Source: Cylindrospermopsis curvispora GIHE-G1
Lineage (GTDB): Bacteria; Cyanobacteriota; Cyanobacteriia; Cyanobacteriales; Nostocaceae
DNA: 64,000 bases
Direction of reading: 5' to 3'
NCBI RefSeq assembly: GCF_014489415.1
Contig: NZ_CP060822.1
Span: 1,436,311 to 1,500,310 of the forward strand
Shown: positions 43,839 through 54,416 of the stretch, one piece after another
Numbering within the stretch: the first letter of the stretch is position 1
How the letters are laid out: every line of letters begins with the position of its first letter
Notes under the pieces: generated by a model
Database searches by the model: none
What the model saw: the letters and a program-made list of their open reading frames with translations, nothing else
What the model was told of the DNA's origin: nothing
Program-made: the position numbers and the translations under genes

Positions 43839-46800
43839 ATGGCAAGTATTACAACAGTCCGTTTTTCCCAGTTCAATGCTTCCCTTAACCGTAATACTAG
43901 CAATCAGTTAGTTACAGATTTATCTAGCACTACTAATGCCCAGGCCAAATCAGTAGCGGAAATAATTCAGCGCGCTAACCCAGATGTACTGTTAATTAAT
44001 GAATTTGATTACGTTCAAACCAATCCCACCCAAGCTATTCAACTTTTGCAACAGAATTATCTTGGTGTGAGTCAAAATGGAGCAACACCCATCACCTACC
44101 CGTACTTCTATATTGCTCCTTCTAATACTGGTATTGCTTCTGGATTTGACCTAAATAACAATGGTGCGGTGGTCACAACACCTGGTGCTGCTGGATATGG
44201 TGATGATTCCTTTGGATTTGGTAATTTCCCTGGGCAGTTTGGCATGTTATTACTGTCTAAGTATGAAATTGACACGGCAAATGTTCGCACCTTCCAAAAC
44301 TTCTTATGGAAGGATATGCCAGGCAATTTATTAACTAATGACCCCACGGTAGATAATCCTGCTACTACCACAGTTAATGAAAATCTTGGTAGCTTTTATT
44401 CACCCGAAGAAATTGCCGTGCTACGTCTTTCTTCCAAAAGTCATTGGGATGTACCCATCAAGATTGGTAATCAAACCATTCACGTTCTAGTTAGTCACCC
44501 CACTCCACCCGTATTTGACGGTACAGAAGACCGTAATGGCAAACGTAATTACGATGAAATTAGATTTTGGAGTGACTATATAACTCCTGGTAAGGGGGAC
44601 TATATCTATGATGACACGGGTAAAAAAGGTAGTTTAGCATCTGGGTCTAGTTTTGTCATTATGGGCGATGAAAATGCCGATCCCCAGGATGGAGACAGCT
44701 ACAATCAGGCCATTTTGCAATTGCTCCAAAATCCTAATATTAATACCAATTTTATCCCTACCAGTTTAGGCGCTGTGCAACAGTCAACCTTACAGGGAGG
44801 AGCAAATGTTAATCACCGGAGCAACCCAGCTTTTGATACATCTGATTTTGCTGATACAACCCCCGGTAACTTACGTTCAGATTATGTTTTACCTTCTACG
44901 GATCTCAAAATTGCCAATTCAGCAGTTTTTTGGTCGGTTAATACTGACCCTAACTTTGCACTGGTAGGAACCTTTAATTCTAGCTTACCTGGTGGTTTTC
45001 CCAGCTCCGATCATCGCCTAGTACTGGCTGATATTCAAGTTGACCCAACCCCGGGAGGAAAGACAGTTCCCAATCTAAAGTTTGTGGGTCAAAAAACCTT
45101 TGTCACTGGTTTTATCCCCCCCGGTACTCCAGGAAAAGTTAATGGCACAGACACCCCCATGGGTGGTTTATCCGGTGTTGTCTATGATGTGGCTAAAGGT
45201 CTCTTTTATGCTATCTCTGATGACCGTTCCCAATTTGGTCCAGCTCGATTTTATACTTTTACCCTGAATCCTGCTACTAGTGACATCACCTTTACTAATG
45301 TTACTCCGATTACGGATACCAGTGGTAATTTATTCCCAGCCTTGAGTCTTGACCCAGAGGGTATTGCTCTCACTAGCAATGGAACTGTGTTTATTTCCTC
45401 TGAAGGTGAGGCTAATCCCTCAGCAGGTCGTGTCACCAACCCCTTTATTAAAGAGTTTGATTTGACTACAGGAAAGGAAATTAGAACCTTGCTTGTTCCC
45501 AGCAAGTTCTTACCTGTGGTTCAAGATACTAATGGTGACGGGGTCGTTAATACTGGTGATACTCAAACATCCGGGGTGCGCAATAACTTGGCTTTTGAAA
45601 GTTTGACTATTTCCCCTGACCAAACAACTCTATATACCGCCACGGAAAATGCCTTACTACAAGATGGCGATCGCACGTCCTTAACCGCTCCTAGTCGTTC
45701 TCGTGTTATTCAGTATAATTTAGTTACTGGACAACCGGAAAAAGAATATTTATACTTGGCAGATGCGATCGCCAAAGCACCTACAGGTGGTACAGCAGCA
45801 GATAGTGGGTTAGTGGACTTACTAGCGATTGACAATCGTGGTACTCTATTAGCCTTGGAAAGGTCTTTTGCGGTGGGACAAGGTAACACCATCAAGATCT
45901 ACGAAGTGACTCTTCAAGGAGCAACGGATATCACTACAATTAATTCCTTGAGTGGAATAACTAGTGATCAACTAGCAGCGATTCAACCTGTACAAAAACG
46001 CCTGGTCCTCAACCTTGATACCCTAAATTTACCCAATAGTGATGGGAACCATCCTACGGGAACGGACAATATAGAAGGATTGAGCTTTGGCCCCCGATTA
46101 GCTGATGGTCGTCAGTCCATAGTATTGGTCAGTGACAATAATTTTGGTGCGACCCAATTTACCCAGATCCTCACTCTGGGTGGGGAGCTATTACCTACTG
46201 TAATTCCCACGGTAGAAACCCGCCCGGATTTATTTGATGATCCTACTTTACCAACATCTCAAAGAGCGGATGCGGATGACCCAGCCATTTACGTCAATAG
46301 TCAAGACCCCAGTAAGAGTATCATTTTAACAGCGGTGAAAAATGCTGGACTGCGAGTCTATGACCTAACGGGCAAATTATTACAGGAAATTAATCCTGGG
46401 TCAATTCGCTACAATAATATTGATCTCCAATATGGCTTCACTCTGGGTGGAGAAAAGATAGATATTGCGGTAGCAAGCGATCGCCAAAACGACAAGTTGG
46501 TGATTTTCAAAATTAATCCCCAGGGAACAGGTGGGAACTATTTAGAGAACATCACTGATAGTAGTGTCACTACTCTGTTTCAAGGCTTACCCTTTGTTGC
46601 TCCTTACTCATCATCATCCCGCAGCGCCTACGGAATAACTATTTACCGTAGCCTGGCAACTAAAGATTACTACGTGTTTGCTTCCCGTCGTCAAACGGGA
46701 GATGTGGCTCAATTTAAACTGATTGACAAAGGTAATGGCAAAGTAGGCTATGAACGAGTTAGAGAGTTTACCATTCCTGCTCCTAGTGATTCTACCCGTT

Positions 46801-49622
46801 CTGCTCAAACCGAGGGTATGGTAGCAGACCAGGAAATGGGCTTTGTTTACATTGGTCAGGAGGATGTGGGAATTTGGAAATTCGATGCAGAACCCAATGG
46901 TAGCAACGTTGGTAAACTGGTAGATAAGGTTAAATTTGAAGGTGGTCAAAACCTTACAGATGATGCGGAGGGTCTCACCATTTACTATGGCAAAAATGGC
47001 ACCGGTTACCTATTAGCATCTAGCCAAGGTGATAACAGCTTTGCCGTTTACACCCGTGAAGGTAGCAATGATTTTCTGGGGAGATTTGCTGTTGGCAGTA
47101 ATGGCGCAATTGATAGCGTGCAGGAGTCTGATGGTGCAGATGTGATTAATCTACCCCTAGGCGCTAATTTCCCCATGGGTTTATTTGTCACTCAAGATGG
47201 CAATAACGAACCCGCTAAAATTATTGATGGTGAGAACATCAACAGCAATTTTAAATTGGTCCCCTGGGAAAATATTGCCAATGGTTTCCCCACATCTTTA
47301 AAAATTGATACTACCACTTTCAATCCCCGCACTCCCATAGCCCAGTCCCTAGTTAATGGAGTTGCTAGCGGTGACACCACCCAAACTTCTACCATTCTCT
47401 GGACCCGCAGTCTTTTCACCGGACAGGTGACCTTTGAATATGGTACAACTCCAGACTTTAGTACCATAGTTGGCAAAAAGACAGTCAACGTAACCAATAC
47501 TACTCAACCAGTTAAAGTATTAGTAGATGGACTTACACCGGGAACCAATTACTACTATCGGGTCAGCGATGTAAGTGGTGGAACTGCTACTGGTAAGTTT
47601 AGCACAGCAGCTACCTCCACAACTAGAGCTGGGTTGAAATTTGGAGTCTCGGGTGACTGGCGTGGTGAATTAGCGCCCTATCCAGCCATTAATAATGCGG
47701 ATACAGCTAATTTGAAATTCTTTGTCCAACTGGGAGATACCATTTATGCTGACGTTCCCTCACCAGGACTCAAGGATAGCAAGGGAGTGGAAATACCTCA
47801 AGCTACTACCCTAGAAGACTATCGAGCTAAACACTCTGAAGTATACGGACTACGCTATGGACAAAATACCTGGGGAGACCTAAGAGCATCTACCTCCATT
47901 TTAACTACTATAGATGACCACGAGGTTTACAATGACTTTGCTGGTATGTCTCCTTCTGACACGGGTTTAACCAATGACAATCCCTTCTATGAAAATGGGT
48001 TGCAGGCTTTCCAAGAGTATAACCCCATTAGCGATCAGTTTTATAGTCAAACCGGTGATAGTAGAATTGATGGAGAAAGGAAACTCTATCGCTATAACAC
48101 CTATGGTAGTGACGCAGCTACTTTTGTATTAGATGCTCGCTCTTTCCGAGATACGGAACTACCCCCCGTTACCAACCCAGGTGATTTAACTCAGGTTGGC
48201 AATTTCCTGGCCCAGTCTTTTAATCCCAATCGCACCCTGTTGGGAAGACCACAGGTGGAAGATCTCAAAAAAGACCTCCTGCGCGCAAGCAACAGCGGTA
48301 TAACCTGGAAGTTTATCATGTTGTCAGGACCAATCCAAAACCTGGGTGTAGCAGCAGCAAGTGACCGCTACGAAGGATATGCAGCTGAAAGAACGGAACT
48401 TCTCAAGTTTATCGATGACAACAAAATTAAAAACGTTGTTTTTGTTACTGCTGATTTCCACGGTACAATAGTAAATAATCTCACCTATCAAACCGCACCC
48501 GGTCAAGCTCAAATTCCTACCAATACCTGGGAAATTATTACTGGTTCCGTAGCTTACGATGCTCCCTTTGGACCAACGGTGGCTGGTTTATTCCTCACAC
48601 CACAGCAAAAGGCATTTTATGATTCCTTACCTACAACTAGTGATGGGGATAGTGTTGTCAATGACAAGGATGATTTCATTAAACAAGCTATCAACAATGG
48701 ATTACAACCTTTTGGCTACGATCCAATAGGTTTAAACAACAACCTTTCTCAAGTTGATGGGTTAATTAACTCTAAGTTACTACAAGGAGACTATATTGCG
48801 ACTCACACCTACGGTTGGACGGAATTTAACATCAACCCAACTACTCAAAAGCTAACGGTCACTACTTATGGAATCAAACCCTATACTGAAGCTGAGTTAG
48901 TTGCTGATCCTAATGCTATTATCAATCTGCAACCCCAAATTGTCAGTCAGTTTGAGGTGGAACCAAATGCCAATAATGTTCCCCAAGCATCCCAGTTGGT
49001 CTTTGGCACCACGGATCGTGATGTTGTGGTAATTCCTTCCCAAACTGATGGTATTAAAGACCTAATCTTTACCGGTTCTGGAAATGATGAGGTAGACACT
49101 ACTCTCAATACCCCCTTGGAAGGTTTTCCCAGGGGCGAAAATACTATTCACACAGGTAGTGGCAAAGACGTTATATACGCAGGTAATGGCGATCGCATTT
49201 TTGGTGGTAGTGGGGATGATGAAATCTACGCTACAGATGCCAAGGACTATCGCCTTTCCGGTGGATCTGGTAATGACGTTTTTCACCTAGGTGTGAATGG
49301 TCGCGCTTTAGGTGGTGATGGAGATGATAAATTCTTTGTTAGCGAAGGTGGGGGCAATTTAATTTCCGGTGGTGCTGGTGCAGACCAGTTTTGGATCGCT
49401 ACCGGTGATATCCCCAAAGTTGACAACAAAAACCTTGCCAATACCATTGTGGATTTTCAGATTGGTACTGATGTTTTGGGTATTAGCGGTCAAGTCCAGA
49501 GCTTTGGCTTTAAGGATCTAACCTTAACCAATAACGACATTATCATCAATGGCAACACTATAGCTAACTTAATTGGAGTAAATACTAGCACACTTACTGT
49601 CAGTAACTTCAGTTTTGTTTAG
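43839..49622 (+). CDS. Multi-domain secreted phosphoesterase: nuclease, phytase, PhoD and RTX-like repeats
   Basis: 1927 residues. In order: an endonuclease/exonuclease/phosphatase domain (about 5-395; LLINEFDYVQ, MGDENADPQDGDS, SSDHRLVLADI); an esterase-like phytase domain (about 410-785); a beta-propeller 3-phytase domain (about 790-1145; DADDPAIYVN); a PhoD N-terminal beta domain (about 1165-1255) and PhoD metallophosphatase (about 1265-1680; GVSGDWRGE, LGDTIYAD, TIDDHEVYND); then RTX-type glycine/aspartate repeats (about 1740-1870; GGSGDDEIYA, GGSGNDVFHL). There is no classical signal peptide; with RTX repeats this suggests type I export and calcium-dependent folding outside the cell. It should hydrolyse nucleic acids, phytate and phosphodiesters for phosphate. 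Confidence 0.88.
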   Translation: MASITTVRFSQFNASLNRNTSNQLVTDLSSTTNAQAKSVAEIIQRANPDVLLINEFDYVQTNPTQAIQLLQQNYLGVSQNGATPITYPYFYIAPSNTGIASGFDLNNNGAVVTTPGAAGYGDDSFGFGNFPGQFGMLLLSKYEIDTANVRTFQNFLWKDMPGNLLTNDPTVDNPATTTVNENLGSFYSPEEIAVLRLSSKSHWDVPIKIGNQTIHVLVSHPTPPVFDGTEDRNGKRNYDEIRFWSDYITPGKGDYIYDDTGKKGSLASGSSFVIMGDENADPQDGDSYNQAILQLLQNPNINTNFIPTSLGAVQQSTLQGGANVNHRSNPAFDTSDFADTTPGNLRSDYVLPSTDLKIANSAVFWSVNTDPNFALVGTFNSSLPGGFPSSDHRLVLADIQVDPTPGGKTVPNLKFVGQKTFVTGFIPPGTPGKVNGTDTPMGGLSGVVYDVAKGLFYAISDDRSQFGPARFYTFTLNPATSDITFTNVTPITDTSGNLFPALSLDPEGIALTSNGTVFISSEGEANPSAGRVTNPFIKEFDLTTGKEIRTLLVPSKFLPVVQDTNGDGVVNTGDTQTSGVRNNLAFESLTISPDQTTLYTATENALLQDGDRTSLTAPSRSRVIQYNLVTGQPEKEYLYLADAIAKAPTGGTAADSGLVDLLAIDNRGTLLALERSFAVGQGNTIKIYEVTLQGATDITTINSLSGITSDQLAAIQPVQKRLVLNLDTLNLPNSDGNHPTGTDNIEGLSFGPRLADGRQSIVLVSDNNFGATQFTQILTLGGELLPTVIPTVETRPDLFDDPTLPTSQRADADDPAIYVNSQDPSKSIILTAVKNAGLRVYDLTGKLLQEINPGSIRYNNIDLQYGFTLGGEKIDIAVASDRQNDKLVIFKINPQGTGGNYLENITDSSVTTLFQGLPFVAPYSSSSRSAYGITIYRSLATKDYYVFASRRQTGDVAQFKLIDKGNGKVGYERVREFTIPAPSDSTRSAQTEGMVADQEMGFVYIGQEDVGIWKFDAEPNGSNVGKLVDKVKFEGGQNLTDDAEGLTIYYGKNGTGYLLASSQGDNSFAVYTREGSNDFLGRFAVGSNGAIDSVQESDGADVINLPLGANFPMGLFVTQDGNNEPAKIIDGENINSNFKLVPWENIANGFPTSLKIDTTTFNPRTPIAQSLVNGVASGDTTQTSTILWTRSLFTGQVTFEYGTTPDFSTIVGKKTVNVTNTTQPVKVLVDGLTPGTNYYYRVSDVSGGTATGKFSTAATSTTRAGLKFGVSGDWRGELAPYPAINNADTANLKFFVQLGDTIYADVPSPGLKDSKGVEIPQATTLEDYRAKHSEVYGLRYGQNTWGDLRASTSILTTIDDHEVYNDFAGMSPSDTGLTNDNPFYENGLQAFQEYNPISDQFYSQTGDSRIDGERKLYRYNTYGSDAATFVLDARSFRDTELPPVTNPGDLTQVGNFLAQSFNPNRTLLGRPQVEDLKKDLLRASNSGITWKFIMLSGPIQNLGVAAASDRYEGYAAERTELLKFIDDNKIKNVVFVTADFHGTIVNNLTYQTAPGQAQIPTNTWEIITGSVAYDAPFGPTVAGLFLTPQQKAFYDSLPTTSDGDSVVNDKDDFIKQAINNGLQPFGYDPIGLNNNLSQVDGLINSKLLQGDYIATHTYGWTEFNINPTTQKLTVTTYGIKPYTEAELVADPNAIINLQPQIVSQFEVEPNANNVPQASQLVFGTTDRDVVVIPSQTDGIKDLIFTGSGNDEVDTTLNTPLEGFPRGENTIHTGSGKDVIYAGNGDRIFGGSGDDEIYATDAKDYRLSGGSGNDVFHLGVNGRALGGDGDDKFFVSEGGGNLISGGAGADQFWIATGDIPKVDNKNLANTIVDFQIGTDVLGISGQVQSFGFKDLTLTNNDIIINGNTIANLIGVNTSTLTVSNFSFV

Positions 49623-49796
49623 TCTTACTTAAACTACAGCGTCTAAAGCTATAGTTTAAGTTTAAAAACATCGATATTTCAGTTTATACTTGATATATAC
49701 TGGAATATCGATCTGATTTGAAACCACAGATAAAAAATATAAAGAAAGTGATATAAAAAGGTAAGGACAAAAAACTCATAAACATTTATAAAACCA

Positions 49797-51191
49797 ATGC
49801 CACTCATAAATACAGTTGATGTGACCATTTTCACCAAGTTTACTATTCCCCTGTTAGCCAGCTCTACCAATGAGTCGGTGGACAATACCATCGTGGTAGC
49901 AGCAGTTCTCCTCAGTTTAGTAGTTATTTACCTAGCTAGTAAGTTAGGGGGCGAACTGTCCAACAAATTAGGATTTCCACCGGTTCTGGGTGAATTAGTT
50001 GGAGGTGTGGTTGTTGGTACATCGGTTCTACACTTGCTAGTATTTCCAGAAGGTGGTACTGATAGCTCCAGTTCCTTGATTATGTCCTTCTTGCAAATTA
50101 CCGCTGGGTTAACACCAGAAGCTACACCCGCAGTATTTGCTGCTCAATCAGAGGTGATTTCCGTTTTAGCAGAATTGGGTGTAATTATTCTTCTGTTTGA
50201 AATAGGGTTGGAGTCCAACTTAAAAGATTTGATGGAAGTTGGCATTCAAGCGTTTGTTGTCGCAGTGGTGGGAGTAGCTGTTCCCTTTGCAGCGGGTACT
50301 GCAGGGTTGATGATCATCTTTGGCATTGCTCCAGTACCTGCTATTTTTGCTGGTGCAGCTTTAACTGCTACTAGTATTGGTATTACCTCCAGAGTGCTTT
50401 CGGAAATTGGTAGGTTGAATTCCAAAGAAGGACAAATTATCCTTGGTGCAGCTGTCATAGATGATATCTTGGGCATTATCGTTTTGGCGGTGGTTGCTAG
50501 TTTAGCTAAAGATGGCGCAGTAGATCTGGGTAAAGTAATTTATTTAATAGCTAGCGCCACTGGATTTATTATTGGTGCCGTAATTTTAGGTAATATTTTT
50601 AACAAATCCTTCGTGGCGATCGCGGATATATTGAAGACCAGGGGGGGAGTGGTAATTCCCGCTTTTATTTTTGCGTTCATCATGTCCTACCTGGCGGACA
50701 TCATTAACCTAGAAGCCATATTAGGAGCATTTGCAGCTGGATTAGTTTTAGAGGAAACAGAAAAGAGAAAGGAACTGCAAAAGCAAGTTATACCAATTGC
50801 GGACATGCTAGTGCCAATTTTCTTTGTAGCAGTGGGAGCGAAAACAGATTTAGTAGTGTTAAATCCAGCCATACCAACCAATAGAGAGGGATTGGTGATG
50901 GCTACTTTCCTGATTACAATAGCGATTATTGGTAAAGTAATTACAGGTTTAGCCGTTTTTGGTCAGCCAGGTATTAACCGTTTAGCCATTGGTGTAGGTA
51001 TGATTCCCAGAGGTGAGGTAGGGTTAGTATTTGCGGGAGTTGGTGCAGCTAGTGGAGTGCTTTCCAAACCTTTAGGAGCAGCAATTATTATGATGGTAAT
51101 TATCACTACCTTTTTAGCTCCTCCCCTGTTACGAGTTGTCTTTCCCCAAGGGGAATCTTCGGTTGGTTTAGATTCCACCTCAGAGGTATAG
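49797..51191 (+). CDS. Cation:proton antiporter (CPA2/KefB-NapA type)
   Basis: 464 residues, integral membrane with about 12 hydrophobic segments (NTIVVAAVLLSLVVIYLASK, then GELVGGVVVGTSVLHLLVF). Family motifs include LGFPPVLGELVGGVVVG, VIILLFEIGLESNL and the discontinuous-helix ion site AAVIDDILGIIVLAVVA with two adjacent aspartates, indicating an electrogenic Na+/H+ or K+/H+ exchanger of the CPA2 type. No TrkA-N regulatory domain is attached. The ion cannot be decided from sequence. Stands alone. Confidence 0.92.
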   Translation: MPLINTVDVTIFTKFTIPLLASSTNESVDNTIVVAAVLLSLVVIYLASKLGGELSNKLGFPPVLGELVGGVVVGTSVLHLLVFPEGGTDSSSSLIMSFLQITAGLTPEATPAVFAAQSEVISVLAELGVIILLFEIGLESNLKDLMEVGIQAFVVAVVGVAVPFAAGTAGLMIIFGIAPVPAIFAGAALTATSIGITSRVLSEIGRLNSKEGQIILGAAVIDDILGIIVLAVVASLAKDGAVDLGKVIYLIASATGFIIGAVILGNIFNKSFVAIADILKTRGGVVIPAFIFAFIMSYLADIINLEAILGAFAAGLVLEETEKRKELQKQVIPIADMLVPIFFVAVGAKTDLVVLNPAIPTNREGLVMATFLITIAIIGKVITGLAVFGQPGINRLAIGVGMIPRGEVGLVFAGVGAASGVLSKPLGAAIIMMVIITTFLAPPLLRVVFPQGESSVGLDSTSEV

Positions 51192-51209
51192 GGGAGAGGG
51201 GGAGATGGG

Positions 51210-51377
51210 GATCTCAATGCAGCAAAAAATCTAGAACGATGGTTTGAAGGAATTCAGATTCCGATTCGTTCGGATCAAACGGTAAGCTCTACCGAGATAG
51301 CTTGTGGAGTAGACAAACCTCTCAAGAATTATCTTGAGACTAGGATGAAACGGGAAGTAGGTAGTCCAGGTCTGTAA
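51210..51377 (+). pseudogene. TnpB C-terminal relic (IS1341-type)
   Basis: 55 codons in frame to a TAA: DLNAAKNLERWFEG, the RuvC-III motif and its context in TnpB nucleases, then STEIACGVDKPL and ETRMKREVGSPGL, a typical cyanobacterial TnpB tail. No start codon and no upstream coding region: the sequence enters abruptly after a GGGGGAGATGGGG purine run just past the antiporter stop. It differs from the tnpB at 16.5 kb in its C-terminus, so it came from another IS605/IS1341 subgroup. Confidence 0.75.
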
Positions 51378-51555
51378 AGGTCTGAGTAGCTTTGGGGAGA
51401 TCCTATAGAGCGGAAACTTATATTTGTATATTACCGTCCCGACATATAGCCTTAGCCAGGAGATGGTTATCTACAGACTTGGCAACTGCGACTTGGCAAA
51501 ATTCTCAGATTGAGATATTGATTAAGTCTATAATGTTAAATATAGGAGAAGGGAT

Positions 51556-53418
51556 TTGAGACTACACTACTTACTAACGGGAACAATTGGAACAGTTCTT
51601 TTACTGTCTTCACCTAGTTTGGCAGCTAAATTTGACTCTTGGCGGTTTGATGCTAACGAAAACAAGCTAGAAATTAGAACAACTAGCCCTGTCCAACCAC
51701 AAGCCCAATTAGTTTTTAACCCTACGCGACTGGTGATTGATTTACCGAACACCAAATTTGGTCAACCCCAAGTTGCTCGACCCATAGGTGGTGGGATTCG
51801 TGCAGTTCGCATAGGACAGTTTGATCCCCAAACTACCCGTGTAGTAGTGGAATTCAATCCAGGTTATAGGGTTGACCCTCAAGCTATCAAGTTTACAACC
51901 GCCGCTGGTAGTCGCTGGATAGTACAACTACCAAAACTAGAGCGGGTATTCTCCAACACCCCACAGGATAACAACAATAGAGATGACAATTCCAATTATA
52001 ATTTAGCAACTATAGATTCTCCCCAATCTCCACCAGAGTTTTCTTCAGCGGGAAAAACCCAAGTTGAAAAATTACAAACTACTGGGGATGGTTTCTTTAT
52101 TCGCACTAGTGGTATTTCCCCCCAAGCTAGAATCAACCGCAGTGTTGACCGGACTACCATATTCATGAATATTGTGGGTGCGAGTTTGTCTCCACAATTA
52201 ACAGCAAGAAGCATCTTGGTTAATCGCCATGGCGTTACTCGGGTTCAGCTGATCCAATTGCGAACTACACCCAGCACAGTGCAAGTTAGCTTGAAGGTTG
52301 ATCCAAAAAGTCCCGATTGGGAAGTAAGCACTGTTGGTGATGGAGTGGTGATTTTACCAGTGAAGGGATTTGTTAACTCACGGGAGGGAGGTGAAACCCT
52401 AACCCCTAATTTTCCCGATGTTAATGACGTAGAAAATAATAATGAAACTGGGACTGACACCATTGAGTCGGTGCAGTTAAGCGACAATGGCACAGAGTTA
52501 TTAATTAAAGGCGGTCAGAAATCATCTGTAACCACAGGTTGGGACAGAGGTTCCGCTATGTTTCGCATTAGTATTAATAATGCCAAATTAGCACCTCAAG
52601 CTCCCAGAGTCAATCTACCACCTAACAGTCCGGTATTGGGAGTACGTGTCCAGTCTGGGACATTAAACAATGTAATTATTCTAATACAACCAGCATCAGG
52701 AGTTCGCATTGGTCAACCTAATCGAACTAACAACGGCATGTTGTCCTTGCCAATCGAAAGGGTAAGATCGCCAATTGGCTTACCCCCCCTAGATCAGGGT
52801 GGAAGTAATCACTTACCAGATCCCAACGCCAAACCCGAAACCAATCCCCAACCTCGTCCTCGTCGCACTACCCCCAAGGGTAAATTGCTAGTCATGATTG
52901 ATCCAGGACATGGTGGCAAAGATCCAGGAGCTATAGGGATTGCTGGAGTGCAGGAAAAAGATATTATTTTGCCCATTAGCCTAAGAATTGCTAAAATTCT
53001 GCAAGAAAATGGTGTAGAGACCGTATTGACCAGAGATGCTGACTACTTTGTCACCCTTCCTGGAAGGGTGGAAATGGCACAACGCACTGGAGCTGATATA
53101 TTTGTTAGCATTCATGCTAACTCAGCAGGTCTTAATCGTCCTGAAGTCAGTGGATTAGAAACGTACTATTATAATAATGGTTTGGACTTAGCACAAACTG
53201 TTCACAACAAAATTTTACAAAGTGTCAATGTCAGGGATAGAAGAGTAAGGAAGGCAAGATTTTATGTCCTGAGAAAAAATTCTATCCCCTCGATTTTGGT
53301 AGAACTCGGTTATCTAACAGGAGAAGAGGATGTGGCTAATTTACAGAGGTCTACCTACCAAAATCAAATGGCCCAGGCCATTGCTCAGGGAATTCTCCAG
53401 TATTTAAAACAAAGATGA
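51556..53418 (+). CDS. amiC: N-acetylmuramoyl-L-alanine amidase with AMIN domains
   Basis: 620 residues; starts with TTG, supported by AGGAGAAGGG just upstream and by the signal peptide that follows (LLTGTIGTVLLLSSPSLA). Two AMIN-like beta domains (about 25-120 and about 160-270, and a third partial near 310-400) target the septal wall; a proline-rich linker leads to the amidase_3 domain at about 445-620, with the zinc ligands in MIDPGHGGKDPGAIG, SIHANSA and the catalytic glutamate in ILVELGYLT. It cleaves the amide between MurNAc and L-Ala; in filamentous cyanobacteria AmiC-type enzymes drill septal nanopores. murI follows by 37 bp. Confidence 0.93.
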   Translation: MRLHYLLTGTIGTVLLLSSPSLAAKFDSWRFDANENKLEIRTTSPVQPQAQLVFNPTRLVIDLPNTKFGQPQVARPIGGGIRAVRIGQFDPQTTRVVVEFNPGYRVDPQAIKFTTAAGSRWIVQLPKLERVFSNTPQDNNNRDDNSNYNLATIDSPQSPPEFSSAGKTQVEKLQTTGDGFFIRTSGISPQARINRSVDRTTIFMNIVGASLSPQLTARSILVNRHGVTRVQLIQLRTTPSTVQVSLKVDPKSPDWEVSTVGDGVVILPVKGFVNSREGGETLTPNFPDVNDVENNNETGTDTIESVQLSDNGTELLIKGGQKSSVTTGWDRGSAMFRISINNAKLAPQAPRVNLPPNSPVLGVRVQSGTLNNVIILIQPASGVRIGQPNRTNNGMLSLPIERVRSPIGLPPLDQGGSNHLPDPNAKPETNPQPRPRRTTPKGKLLVMIDPGHGGKDPGAIGIAGVQEKDIILPISLRIAKILQENGVETVLTRDADYFVTLPGRVEMAQRTGADIFVSIHANSAGLNRPEVSGLETYYYNNGLDLAQTVHNKILQSVNVRDRRVRKARFYVLRKNSIPSILVELGYLTGEEDVANLQRSTYQNQMAQAIAQGILQYLKQR

Positions 53419-53455
53419 ACTGGTATTCTATAGTAGTCCCTGAACCCATTTCCCT

Positions 53456-54316
53456 ATGCACTCATATCCTGTTTTTGAAGGTAATTCCCAAGCATTTTCC
53501 ATTCAGCAAATTCCCACCTCTCCCATTGGTGTGTTTGACAGTGGTGTAGGTGGGTTAACTATCCTGCGACAGGTTTATCAGCAACTACCCAATGAGTCGG
53601 TTATTTATTTTGGGGATACGGCCCATCTTCCCTATGGTGTCCGCTCCCAAAAGGAAATCTTAGCATATGTCAGGGAAATACTCAGTTGGATGGAACAACA
53701 AGGGGTGAAAATGGTGATTATGGCCTGTAACACCAGTTCCGCTCTCACTCTGGAAACGGTTCGTTTGGAATATAAATTCCCCATTTTGGGGATGATTTCG
53801 CCTGCTGCTAAGTTTGCTGTAAATGTAGGTAAACGCATTGGTGTGATTGCTACACCTGCTACAGCTAAAAGCAATGCCTATCGTCAGACAATAATGGAAG
53901 TTAAAGCTGATGTTCAGGTATGGCAAGTAAGTTGTCCCGAATTTGTTCCCTTAATCGAACAAAATCGCCTTGATGACCCCTACACTCTTGCAGTTGCTAA
54001 ATCCTATCTGGAACCTTTATTGGCACAGGAAATAGACACTTTAATCTATGGATGTACTCATTATCCTTTACTTGAACCTATAATAAAGACTCTCATACCA
54101 AATCACATTCATCTGGTAGATCCTGCAGTTCATGTGGTTAGGGTCTGTCAGCGAGAGTTAGAAATACTAAACATCAAAAATCATCTCTTACCTATGCCCA
54201 CTCGTTTTGTCGTTAGTGGGTCTCCTCAACAGTTTTCCCAATCGGGAACGCCATGGTTAGGTTATACTCCCTTGGTGGAGCAGGTGCAGTTTTCTGTTCC
54301 CTACTCTCTCCGTTAG
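53456..54316 (+). CDS. murI: Glutamate racemase
   Basis: 286 residues. It makes D-glutamate for peptidoglycan. Both catalytic cysteines are present: MACNTSSALTLE (about 95) and YGCTHYPLLEP (about 201), with the N-terminal GVFDSGVGGLTILRQ and GDTAHLPYG motifs. It has a 25-residue N-terminal extension compared with short homologues. It follows the amidase by 37 bp, forming a cell-wall operon. Confidence 0.96.
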   Translation: MHSYPVFEGNSQAFSIQQIPTSPIGVFDSGVGGLTILRQVYQQLPNESVIYFGDTAHLPYGVRSQKEILAYVREILSWMEQQGVKMVIMACNTSSALTLETVRLEYKFPILGMISPAAKFAVNVGKRIGVIATPATAKSNAYRQTIMEVKADVQVWQVSCPEFVPLIEQNRLDDPYTLAVAKSYLEPLLAQEIDTLIYGCTHYPLLEPIIKTLIPNHIHLVDPAVHVVRVCQRELEILNIKNHLLPMPTRFVVSGSPQQFSQSGTPWLGYTPLVEQVQFSVPYSLR

Positions 54317-54416
54317 AACATATTCTGATAGAACCTCTAACTAGGACGGATTTGGTTGATTTTTGTTGGTTGCCAACTACTATTGAGAAAGCAGTAACTG
54401 TTAGGTGTGTACCGTT

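Noticed and set aside
46614-46949. Antisense ORF of 111 codons, and others, inside the giant phosphoesterase gene
   Set aside because: Shadows of a long gene whose own frame has clear domains.
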